Below, in pieces: positions 10,019 through 16,985 of a stretch of DNA of 64,000 bases; position 1 is the first letter of the stretch, and each line of letters opens with the position of its first letter. Below the pieces are notes generated by a model, which made no database searches, was not told the DNA's origin, and saw only the letters and a program-made list of their open reading frames with translations. The DNA lies in assembly GCF_019236175.1 (NCBI RefSeq), contig NZ_JAFAJM010000003.1, positions 186,001 through 250,000 on the forward strand, in the 5' to 3' direction. The position numbers were made by a program, and so were the translations under genes. The DNA is from Chryseobacterium sp. Its GTDB lineage: Bacteria; Bacteroidota; Bacteroidia; Flavobacteriales; Weeksellaceae.

Positions 10019-10459
10019 TTAATTCTTAACGACCTGTCCGTCTTCACGCAGAACCTCGTTACCACTTGGGTCATTAACAGTCAGTGTATAAGGGGCTTTT
10101 TGGGCAGAATCTGTCAGGTAATTTCTCCAAACCTGATAGCTGTATCCTTTGTTACTGAAAGAGAAATAATAATTACCTCCGGATCCGTCAGGAATCAGCT
10201 CGCCATCACTGATAATCATTCCCGGCTTAGTGGTGATTTTTGCATTGGCATTCCAGGACTGATAAAGATATTTGCCGTTGGGCTGCTTGTCGATTCTTAT
10301 TTTAAACTTTTTAGTTTTAATAATGACCGTTTTAGGTATTTTTTGAAAAGCAGAGCGGGAGACTGTCGTATTGTTTTTTGAATCATGCGGAATGTCTTTT
10401 GCCGAAATAAAAGAAATCTGCGTCAGGCAGAAAATTCCTAATAAAATACTTTTGATCAT
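10019..10459 (-). CDS. Small exported protein of unknown function
   Basis: This is a 146-residue protein with a clear signal peptide (MIKSILLGIFCLTQISFISA, cleavage near residue 20). The mature part is basic and beta-rich, with short aromatic strands such as YLYQSWNANAK and GYSYQVWRNYL and a short C-terminal tail. I do not recognise a named domain. A -7-like TATATTTG sequence lies at 10495-10502 on the minus strand, about 36 bp before the start codon. The gene stands alone between a convergent lipase gene and the ABC ATPase gene. Periplasmic or surface location is inferred from the signal peptide only. Confidence 0.75.
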   Translation of the reverse strand: MIKSILLGIFCLTQISFISAKDIPHDSKNNTTVSRSAFQKIPKTVIIKTKKFKIRIDKQPNGKYLYQSWNANAKITTKPGMIISDGELIPDGSGGNYYFSFSNKGYSYQVWRNYLTDSAQKAPYTLTVNDPSGNEVLREDGQVVKN

Positions 10460-10494
10460 ATCATTAAGGGTATTGGTTAACGATCAAAGTTGAT

Positions 10495-10502
10495 CAAATA
10501 TA
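10495..10502 (-). promoter_or_regulatory. -7 box TATATTTG
   Basis: An exact TAnnTTTG match on the minus strand, 35 bp upstream of the small exported protein gene. No TTG is found at the usual distance upstream, so the -33 element is weak or absent. Confidence 0.45.
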
Positions 10503-10620
10503 ACGCCATTATCAATCAGAATTGAAAGATATTTAGGGAATTATAATCGGGTATAAGCGTATTCTTCCGGACTATATGCCAGATAGGTAATCGTTGAAGA
10601 TTCTTAATGATCTCAAAGCA

Positions 10621-11325
10621 TTATTTTGAAACCGCAGTATAACTTGCAAAAGCTTCCTCCAGACTGTCGAATCTGCCTTTAAACTCTTCGATAGGGCAAT
10701 CCTGAAGAATATTTCCTTTATGAATAAGGATTACTCTTGAACAAAGCGCTTCCACTTCCTGCATAATATGAGTGGAAAGCAAAACCGTTTTTTGCTGGCC
10801 AATCTCTTTCACTACATTTCTGATTTCAATGATCTGATTAGGATCCAGCCCGTTCGTCGGCTCATCCAGAATCAGAAGATCAGGCTGATGCATAATAGCC
10901 TGTGCAAGCCCTACACGTTGCTTATATCCTTTGGAAAGCTGGGCTATTTTCTTTGATTTTTCAGGGGTTATTCCTACCAGTTCGATTACTTCATCAACCC
11001 TTGACTCAGAGATCTTGTGAATGTTGGCTACAAACTGAAGATATTCTCTGACATACATTTCCAGATAAAGCGGATTGTTTTCAGGAAGAAATCCGATTTT
11101 TTTCTTGCTTTCAATTTCGTGTTCAGCAATATTCTGACCGTTAAAAATAATCTCTCCCTGATCAATTTTCAAAGCCCCTACGATAGATTTCATCAACGTG
11201 GATTTTCCGGCACCATTCGGACCAAGAAGACCAATGATTTCATTTTTATCGATAGAAATATTAATATTGTCAAGAGCTGTCTGCTCTCCAAATTTTTTGG
11301 TCAAACTGATTATCTGAAGCGGCAT
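10621..11325 (-). CDS. ABC transporter ATP-binding protein, GldA-like
   Basis: This 234-residue ATPase carries Walker A (GPNGAGKST, near residue 36), a Q-loop, the signature LSKGYKQR, Walker B LLILDEPTNGLDP and the switch histidine in LLSTHIMQEVEAL. The sequence pattern, including FLPENNPLYLEMYVREYL, is the one seen in flavobacterial gliding-motility ATPase GldA and in ABC-2 type exporters. It lacks the C-terminal extension of about 60 residues found in canonical GldA, and no gldF/gldG permease genes are adjacent, so the partner must lie elsewhere. ATP-driven export is well supported; a GldA role is inference. Its promoter seems to lie inside the terminator of the upstream gene. Confidence 0.85.
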   Translation of the reverse strand: MPLQIISLTKKFGEQTALDNINISIDKNEIIGLLGPNGAGKSTLMKSIVGALKIDQGEIIFNGQNIAEHEIESKKKIGFLPENNPLYLEMYVREYLQFVANIHKISESRVDEVIELVGITPEKSKKIAQLSKGYKQRVGLAQAIMHQPDLLILDEPTNGLDPNQIIEIRNVVKEIGQQKTVLLSTHIMQEVEALCSRVILIHKGNILQDCPIEEFKGRFDSLEEAFASYTAVSK

Positions 11326-11344
11326 AATAATGAATGTCTTTTTG

Positions 11345-11385
11345 CAAAAATAAAATAAAAAAACTCATCCGATAGAATGAGTTTT
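11345..11385 (-). terminator. Terminator of upstream gene overlapping the ABC gene promoter
   Basis: On the minus strand AAAACTCAT (11360-11368 complement) pairs with ATGAGTTTT (11377-11385 complement) around an 8-nt loop and is followed by a long T/A-rich tract. This is a good intrinsic terminator for the 187-residue protein gene. The tract contains TATTTTTG (11345-11352), an exact -7 box 20 bp before the ABC ATPase start codon. Confidence 0.65.
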
Positions 11386-11405
11386 GCAATATTTTTAAAA
11401 TATAT

Positions 11406-11969
11406 TTATTTTTTTGATTTTTTTCCTCCATTACCGGATGACGGAGATGCAGCAGAAGCTGTATTTGAACCTGATTTTGAATTGGAATGAGCTCCGGGAG
11501 CAGGCCTGTCATATAGCGCATATTTTCCATTGGTACGCCCGAAAACTTTCTCAACCTGTTTTTGAGTTAAAAACTGAGATTTTCCAATGTATTTACGGTT
11601 TTTGTTGATAATCTGAATAAACTGAACCGTCTGTTGGCCATAGTTTTTTTCATAATGAAGTTCAATGATATCATTAGGAAGTTCCAGGATTATATTCTCC
11701 TCAGGAATAGCCGTTACAAAGCCATCCATAATAAGCTTATATAGACCTAATACATCTCCATTCAGGTTTTGAAACGAAAAAGATCTGATCGTGTTCAGAT
11801 TGCTGGTGTTCAGATCCTGATAATTGATTGTAAATTTATCTTCCTTTTTATATAGACCTACGGAATTATCTTTACCAATTTCCACTAAACTTTCATTTTT
11901 CAGCACTTTAATCTGTGAGAAAACTGAAATACTGAACATACATGTAATAAGTAGAATTATTTTTCTCAT
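11406..11969 (-). CDS. Exported protein with Ser/Gly-rich tail, function unknown
   Basis: This 187-residue protein begins with a signal peptide (MRKIILLITCMFSISVFSQ). The mature region is a mix of beta strands and charged helices and ends in a low-complexity Ser/Gly/Lys tail (SKSGSNTASAASPSSGNGG, then KKSKK). No catalytic motif is visible and I cannot assign a family. A minus-strand TACTTTTG at 12051-12058 is a candidate -7 box and gives a leader of about 75 nt. It is separated from the ABC ATPase gene by a strong terminator, so it forms its own unit. Confidence 0.75.
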   Translation of the reverse strand: MRKIILLITCMFSISVFSQIKVLKNESLVEIGKDNSVGLYKKEDKFTINYQDLNTSNLNTIRSFSFQNLNGDVLGLYKLIMDGFVTAIPEENIILELPNDIIELHYEKNYGQQTVQFIQIINKNRKYIGKSQFLTQKQVEKVFGRTNGKYALYDRPAPGAHSNSKSGSNTASAASPSSGNGGKKSKK

Positions 11970-12349
11970 GGAATAAATTTTAATGTTTTATAAATTGGTG
12001 CACATAAACTTACTAATAAAAACGCGAAAAAGCAATTTTTATTAGTGAAACAAAAGTAAGACTTTTTTTTGATATTCATAAAGAAGAGTCCGGTAGAGTT
12101 ATGGAATAGAAACAATGGGTAATGAATTGTAAATCATTTGCTTATTTATTTTTAATGAAAGAAGTTTTCTTCTAAATCTCAAAAAAAATAAAAAAAAATA
12201 AAAGTGTAATAGGTTGAGAAACAGATTGGAAATTATTAAGGAAGACCACTTCAGGGAAAAATATTAAAAAAAATATTAAGATTCCCGGTTCGTCAACATG
12301 AATCAACACAAAATATTTTTATTTCTGCCGTAAGTTGCTGAAATACAGA
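11970..12349. other. Intergenic region, AT-rich, no gene seen
   Basis: This stretch holds the upstream region of the 187-residue exported protein, including a candidate -7 box at 12051-12058, and the 3' flank of the LytTR regulator gene. Long A and T runs dominate, and no convincing hairpin terminator or small gene is seen. Confidence 0.4.
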
Positions 12350-13045
12350 TTATATAAGTTTGTTTTTTGAAACAGAAGAAAGGTAAGTGTCTAGCTCCTG
12401 TTTGTAGCTCCTGCCTATAGGAATCTGGTGATTTCCGAGAAGAATTTCATCATGATTAAAAGCCGTTATGAAGTTCGTATTGATCATAAAAGATCTGTGG
12501 ATTCTGACGAAACCTTTTGATGATAGAATCATCTGAAGATCTGTCATTTTAGTCTTTGTTAGCAAAGTTTCTTTTGTGGACAAAACAATTTTGATATCGT
12601 TGCCCTGACTTTCAAAATAAATGATCTGTGAAAGAAATACTTTACGATGCATCCCTTCCGTTTTGATGACTATAAAATCGTGTTTGGAATCCGGAACAGT
12701 TCTCAGTATACGTTCTACAGACTTAAAAAAGCGTTCGAAAGTGACAGGTTTCAGAATATAATCCACGGCTTCCAGTTCAAATCCTTCAATGGCAAAATCA
12801 CGATAAGCCGTAGTGAAAATGGTCTTAGGTTTTTGAGTAAGGGATTTTAAAAAATCAATTCCATTCAGATGAGGCATCTGAATATCTAAAAACATAAGAT
12901 CTATATTTTGCTGTTGAAGGAGACTATAGGCGCTGAGGGCGTTTTCAGCTTTTCCGACCAGGTTTAAATGATCAATTTTGGAAATATGATTTTCCAGTAA
13001 TGTTGCCGCTAACGGCTCGTCGTCTACAATAATACAGTTAATCAT
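12350..13045 (-). CDS. LytTR-family response regulator
   Basis: This 231-residue regulator has a CheY-like receiver with the acidic pair D8/D9, phospho-acceptor D54 in MFLDIQMP, a Thr/Ser switch in TTAYRDFA and a conserved Lys in YILKPV. A LytTR DNA-binding domain occupies about residues 120-225, with the typical IIYFESQGNDIKI and GFVRIHRSFMIN strands. LytTR proteins bind tandem direct repeats upstream of their targets. The start overlaps the stop region of the histidine kinase gene by 8 bp, so the pair is translationally coupled and almost certainly forms a cognate two-component system. The regulated genes cannot be told from the window. Confidence 0.93.
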   Translation of the reverse strand: MINCIIVDDEPLAATLLENHISKIDHLNLVGKAENALSAYSLLQQQNIDLMFLDIQMPHLNGIDFLKSLTQKPKTIFTTAYRDFAIEGFELEAVDYILKPVTFERFFKSVERILRTVPDSKHDFIVIKTEGMHRKVFLSQIIYFESQGNDIKIVLSTKETLLTKTKMTDLQMILSSKGFVRIHRSFMINTNFITAFNHDEILLGNHQIPIGRSYKQELDTYLSSVSKNKLI

Positions 13046-14099
13046 ATTGTGAAGGAGTAATGATTTCTACTGTAAAAATATTCTTTTCCCGGGAAATGGT
13101 GAATATACCCTTATCATGGTAATAATGCTGCAGTTGTTTTCTGATATTGGCCAGTCCGATTCCTGTTTCATGATCTGTCTGACCGGTAGTGTAGGTATTT
13201 TCAATTTTAAAAACGGATTGCTGATCATTGGTCTCGGCCTCTATTTTGATTTCCGTCTGTTCTATACTCTTTCCGGCCCCATGTTTAAAAGCATTTTCCA
13301 CTAATGTAAGATAGATAAGCGGGGGAATTGTATTAGAAGAATTTAATAGGATTTTCCTGCTGATTTTTAATCTTTCCGGACGGTAGCGAAGGCTTTCCAA
13401 AGCAATATAATCTTCAATAATATCCATTTCATCAGAAACGGAAACCCATTTTTTCTGTCCTTTATACAGAATAAAGTCCAGTATATCGGAAAGCTGTCTT
13501 ATGGACTGGGATGTTTTTTCAGAACTGGTAAGGGAGAGCGAATACATATTGTTCAGAGTATTAAACAGAAAATGAGGGTTAAGCTGGGATTTCAGAGATT
13601 TTAATTCCAGTTCTGTTTTCTCCTTCTGAAGTTCCGTGGCCCATTCTTTTTCATCTCTGTACCGGATAAAAAAACAGATGGCAATAAAAATAAATGCTCC
13701 GCTGATAATTGGAAATGTATAATGAACCAGGAGATATCCGATGTCTGTAAGAATGTTGAAAATAGAGTCTTTGGTTTCATTGATGAAAAGAGGTTCGGCA
13801 ATATAAACGATGAAGAATCTGTTCAGTACAGAAATACAATAGAGACTGATGATCAGATATACCGAGAATTCAAAATATCTTTTCCGGTCAAAGAAATTCC
13901 GGATCAGGAAGAAGTAGATACAATTGGCACCCATGATCTGAAAAATCCAGTGACAGAAGTTGTAAATAATCACCTCTTTAAATGCTCCTCCGTCATATTC
14001 TCCATAGTTTCTTGCAGTGCCAAACAGAAATAAAGCTGTCCAAAAGAAGAGCTGAAAGTATATATTCTGTCTGAATTGCCGGTTAACACCATTTTTCAT
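13038..14099 (-). CDS. LytS/YehU-like sensor histidine kinase
   Basis: I place the start at the ATG at 14099 (353 residues) because the longer frame begins with a TTG that overlaps the -7 box. Four or so hydrophobic segments fill residues 12-160, followed by a coiled stretch and the His_kinase motif LKSQLNPHFLFNTLNNM, where the His of NPHF is the phosphorylation site. An ATPase domain follows (LVENAFKHG as N box, GIGLANIRKQL as G box). The family senses signals within the membrane. It overlaps and precedes the LytTR regulator, its expected partner. The signal is unknown. Confidence 0.92.
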   Translation of the reverse strand: MKNGVNRQFRQNIYFQLFFWTALFLFGTARNYGEYDGGAFKEVIIYNFCHWIFQIMGANCIYFFLIRNFFDRKRYFEFSVYLIISLYCISVLNRFFIVYIAEPLFINETKDSIFNILTDIGYLLVHYTFPIISGAFIFIAICFFIRYRDEKEWATELQKEKTELELKSLKSQLNPHFLFNTLNNMYSLSLTSSEKTSQSIRQLSDILDFILYKGQKKWVSVSDEMDIIEDYIALESLRYRPERLKISRKILLNSSNTIPPLIYLTLVENAFKHGAGKSIEQTEIKIEAETNDQQSVFKIENTYTTGQTDHETGIGLANIRKQLQHYYHDKGIFTISREKNIFTVEIITPSQYD

Positions 14100-14105
14100 A
14101 AGCCT

Positions 14106-14139
14106 CAAAAATATGAAATCTTACCTCATGATGAACAAA
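14106..14139 (-). promoter_or_regulatory. Promoter of the LytS/LytTR operon, near-leaderless
   Basis: TATTTTTG (14106-14113) on the minus strand matches TAnnTTTG exactly. A TTTG (14136-14139 complement) lies 22 bp further upstream. The start codon at 14099 is only 6 bp past the -7 box, so the mRNA should begin at or within a few bases of the ATG. Confidence 0.55.
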
Positions 14140-14287
14140 AGTGCAGATAAAGAGTGTTAATGAAGGGTGAACGGCCTTATTTTGTATTCAGACTACCTTT
14201 TTCGCAGTTGAAATCAGATTGACCGTCGTCTGCACCTCAGGCTTCAGAGTATTCCGGAATTGGATAATATTTGCCACAAAAAAAGTA

Positions 14288-15406
14288 ATGACAGAACATT
14301 CAGAAAGATTTTATGGGTTGGATCATTTAAGAGCTTTAGCAATAGTATTGGTTATCATGTACCATTACCGGGCATTCAAACATCCCGTCTGGATTGAAAC
14401 GGTGGGAAAGTTCGGATGGACAGGGGTTGATCTCTTTTTTGTGCTCAGCGGATTTTTGATATCGGGACCATTGTTGAAAGAAATAGAAAATAAAGGAAGT
14501 ATGGATCCGAAAATCTTTTACATTAAACGGTTTTTCAGAATTATTCCATCTTATACTTTTACGCTTGTTGTATATTTTACGTTACCTTTTTTCAGGGAAC
14601 GCGAGGCATTGCCTCCTTTATGGAAGCTGATCACTTTTACCCAGAATTTTGGTTTGGATGTCATTAATCGGGGAACCTTTTCACATGCATGGTCGTTGTG
14701 TATTGAAGAACAGTTCTACCTTTTTCTTCCCCTGTTACTTTTGGGGATCACACGGCTAAAAAAACTCAAGTATCTGCCTTATCTGCTTATTTCGGTTGTT
14801 ATTTTTTCAATGATACTCAGACTTGTTATGTGGAACAAATTGGTAGTGACGGCAGATAATAACCCGACAGACTTCTGGCGTGAATGGTATATGAACATAT
14901 ACTATCCTACATATACCCGACTGGATGGCTTGGGAATAGGCGTTCTCATCGGCTATTTGATGCAGTATTCTTCAGAATGCAAAAAGATGGTTCATCACCA
15001 TGGAAATAAATTAGGGCTTACGGGAATTTTAATGTTAGCGGTTTCATGTTGGATGTGTAATGAGCAGGCTTCTGAAACGGCTTCTGTATTTGGTTTCACA
15101 ATGGTAGCTGTAAGCTATGGACTGATTGTTCTGGCCGCTGTTTCCGGGGCTTCCCGTCTTGCCCGTTCAAAGTTCTATGTGACTACGGAACTCGCTGCAT
15201 TATCTTACTCTATTTATTTATCTCATAAAGGAATCATTCATATGGCTCAGAATGGTCTTGAGCATTTCGGATATCAGACGTCAGATACGGTAAGTCTTTT
15301 TATTTGTCTGGCAGCTTGTGTTTTAGGTGGGATATTCTACAGGGTTTTAATAGAAAAGCCTTTTGCAGGAATTAAATACCGAGTTTTGAATGCAAGATAT
15401 AAATAA
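14288..15406 (+). CDS. Acyltransferase family 3 (OafA/YrhL-type) membrane protein
   Basis: I start this gene at the ATG at 14288 (372 residues); an upstream TTG would add 23 residues with no family match. The N-terminus has the acyltransferase-3 signature GLDHLRALAIVLVIMYHY with its conserved His, followed by VDLFFVLSGFLISG and the CIEEQFYLFLPLLLL motif. About ten transmembrane helices are visible. Family members move acyl groups across the inner membrane onto surface polysaccharides, peptidoglycan or lipids. There is no neighbouring glycan synthesis locus, so the acceptor is unknown. It is monocistronic and convergent with the SusD gene. Confidence 0.9.
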   Translation: MTEHSERFYGLDHLRALAIVLVIMYHYRAFKHPVWIETVGKFGWTGVDLFFVLSGFLISGPLLKEIENKGSMDPKIFYIKRFFRIIPSYTFTLVVYFTLPFFREREALPPLWKLITFTQNFGLDVINRGTFSHAWSLCIEEQFYLFLPLLLLGITRLKKLKYLPYLLISVVIFSMILRLVMWNKLVVTADNNPTDFWREWYMNIYYPTYTRLDGLGIGVLIGYLMQYSSECKKMVHHHGNKLGLTGILMLAVSCWMCNEQASETASVFGFTMVAVSYGLIVLAAVSGASRLARSKFYVTTELAALSYSIYLSHKGIIHMAQNGLEHFGYQTSDTVSLFICLAACVLGGIFYRVLIEKPFAGIKYRVLNARYK

Positions 15407-15446
15407 GGAGTAATTTATCTTTTCGGGAAATTATTTCAATAAAAAA

Positions 15447-15469
15447 GCACCATTTGAAACAAATGGTGC
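15447..15469. terminator. Bidirectional terminator between acyltransferase and SusD genes
   Basis: GCACCATTTG (15447-15456) and CAAATGGTGC (15460-15469) form a perfect 10-bp stem with an AAA loop. The flanking AAAAAA gives a T-run on the minus strand, so it serves best as the terminator of the SusC/SusD unit. Confidence 0.8.
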
Positions 15470-15516
15470 CCTTCTTAAAATATATTAAAATAGTAAAACC
15501 TGTGCAGAGGTTGTAT

Positions 15517-16980
15517 TTAATGATTCTGTTTAATCTGCGGGTTATTGTTGATTTCCTTGTTGGGAATCTGAAATCTGAATTGATCAGGAGTCAGATTGAA
15601 CCTTCCAAACGTATGATTGGTTCCCGGATATATCCTTTCCAGAGGAATATTCAGTCTTTTCATATCAAACCATGCATAGCCTTCACCCCAGAGTTCAATT
15701 CTTTTTTGCAGAATAATTTCGTTGAGGAGGTCATTTCCTGTTTTTGAAGAAAGCGAATAGGCTTTATCTCTTTTGGAAGCAATTTCATATAATACCTGTT
15801 TCGCTTCAGTTTCTCTTCCTTGTCTGGCAAGAGCTTCAGCTTCAATATAATAAAGAGAAGAAGCTCTGATGTAAATATAATCACCTTCAAAAAGGCTAGG
15901 GTCCTTGAATTTCCAGCTTACATACGGCGGATAATTTTTGGTTTTTCCGTTAAAGGTATATGGGGCATTCTGACTGCCGTTAAATACCTTTTTACGATAG
16001 TCGGTTTCCGGAATGGCTTCGTAAAGACGCTTGTCTATCAGCTTACGGATTTGGGCAGCACCGGCATATCCTTCATTGGTATTATCAAACATGGAGAAAA
16101 AAGAGGCGTAGTAGTTTCCGATACTCATCGTTGAAATGGTGTTATGGAAACCCCATATAACTTCAGGGTTGTTGATGTTGGAAAATCCGGTAGTCGTATA
16201 TTCGTTCTCTGTCATCAGCGCAACACCTTCCTTACTTTCTCGGGCATACTGACCGGCTTTTGCATAATTTTCTGTCTGTAAAAATATATCTGCGGCAATG
16301 GCTTTGGCTGCTCTTTGGTCAATCTGGGCTCTCGATGGTCTGGCGTAGCTGTCTAAAAGAACGATAGATTCTTCGATATCTTTCGTGATCTGAGTGTATA
16401 CTTCCGATACCGTAGATCTTGGAAGTCCCTGATTAGGATTACCACTGGTAAGAACCAGAGGAAGGCCAGGGTCCGACGCATGATCTTTATAATCATGGGC
16501 ATAAAAACGGATCAGATTAAAATAAGAATAGGCTCTTAAAGCAAGCAGTTGTCCTTTGATTGCTCTGTTTTTGGAACCGGTATCTTTCTGTAAATCATCA
16601 AGTAATTTATTAATGACAAATATCCGGGCATAAAAAGTTGTCCATACAATTTCGGAAGCGGCATTGCTGGCATTTGTCGCTTCATAATTATAGAACATTC
16701 CCAAATGCTGGTTGGTCGACTGGATCACATCGTTAGACATCAGATCGGCCCCTGCCTTTATAGCCATAATTCCGAAATCGGAATGCAAAGTGGTACCTCC
16801 GGCTCCGTTGCTGCGAAGGTCGAGATAGATTCCGCCCAGAATCTTTTCCGGGCTTGACGGGTCGTTATTCAGCTGTTCTCCGGAAATATCTCCGTCCGGT
16901 AACGTATTCAGATCACTGGAGCAGCTATTGGAAACGAAGGTAAAGACTGCTGCTGCGATAAAATATTTTATTGTTTTCAT
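15517..16980 (-). CDS. SusD/RagB-family outer-membrane lipoprotein
   Basis: This 487-residue protein starts with a lipoprotein signal (MKTIKYFIAAAVFTFVSNSC, Cys20 as lipid site). TPR-like helical units follow, with the family landmark LRAYSYFNLIRFYAHDY near residue 140 and the C-terminal RIELWGEGYAWFDMKRLN block near residue 430. SusD proteins sit as lids on SusC TonB-dependent channels in the outer membrane and capture glycans or peptides. The gene starts 5 bp after the SusC stop, which is the normal order for a pair, and ends at a strong terminator. No glycoside hydrolase, peptidase or sensor gene is attached, so the substrate cannot be inferred. Confidence 0.95.
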   Translation of the reverse strand: MKTIKYFIAAAVFTFVSNSCSSDLNTLPDGDISGEQLNNDPSSPEKILGGIYLDLRSNGAGGTTLHSDFGIMAIKAGADLMSNDVIQSTNQHLGMFYNYEATNASNAASEIVWTTFYARIFVINKLLDDLQKDTGSKNRAIKGQLLALRAYSYFNLIRFYAHDYKDHASDPGLPLVLTSGNPNQGLPRSTVSEVYTQITKDIEESIVLLDSYARPSRAQIDQRAAKAIAADIFLQTENYAKAGQYARESKEGVALMTENEYTTTGFSNINNPEVIWGFHNTISTMSIGNYYASFFSMFDNTNEGYAGAAQIRKLIDKRLYEAIPETDYRKKVFNGSQNAPYTFNGKTKNYPPYVSWKFKDPSLFEGDYIYIRASSLYYIEAEALARQGRETEAKQVLYEIASKRDKAYSLSSKTGNDLLNEIILQKRIELWGEGYAWFDMKRLNIPLERIYPGTNHTFGRFNLTPDQFRFQIPNKEINNNPQIKQNH

Positions 16981-16985
16981 ATTTT

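Noticed and set aside
12280..12310. GGTTCG stretch as a tRNA T-arm
   Set aside because: No acceptor stem, anticodon arm or complete cloverleaf can be built around it.
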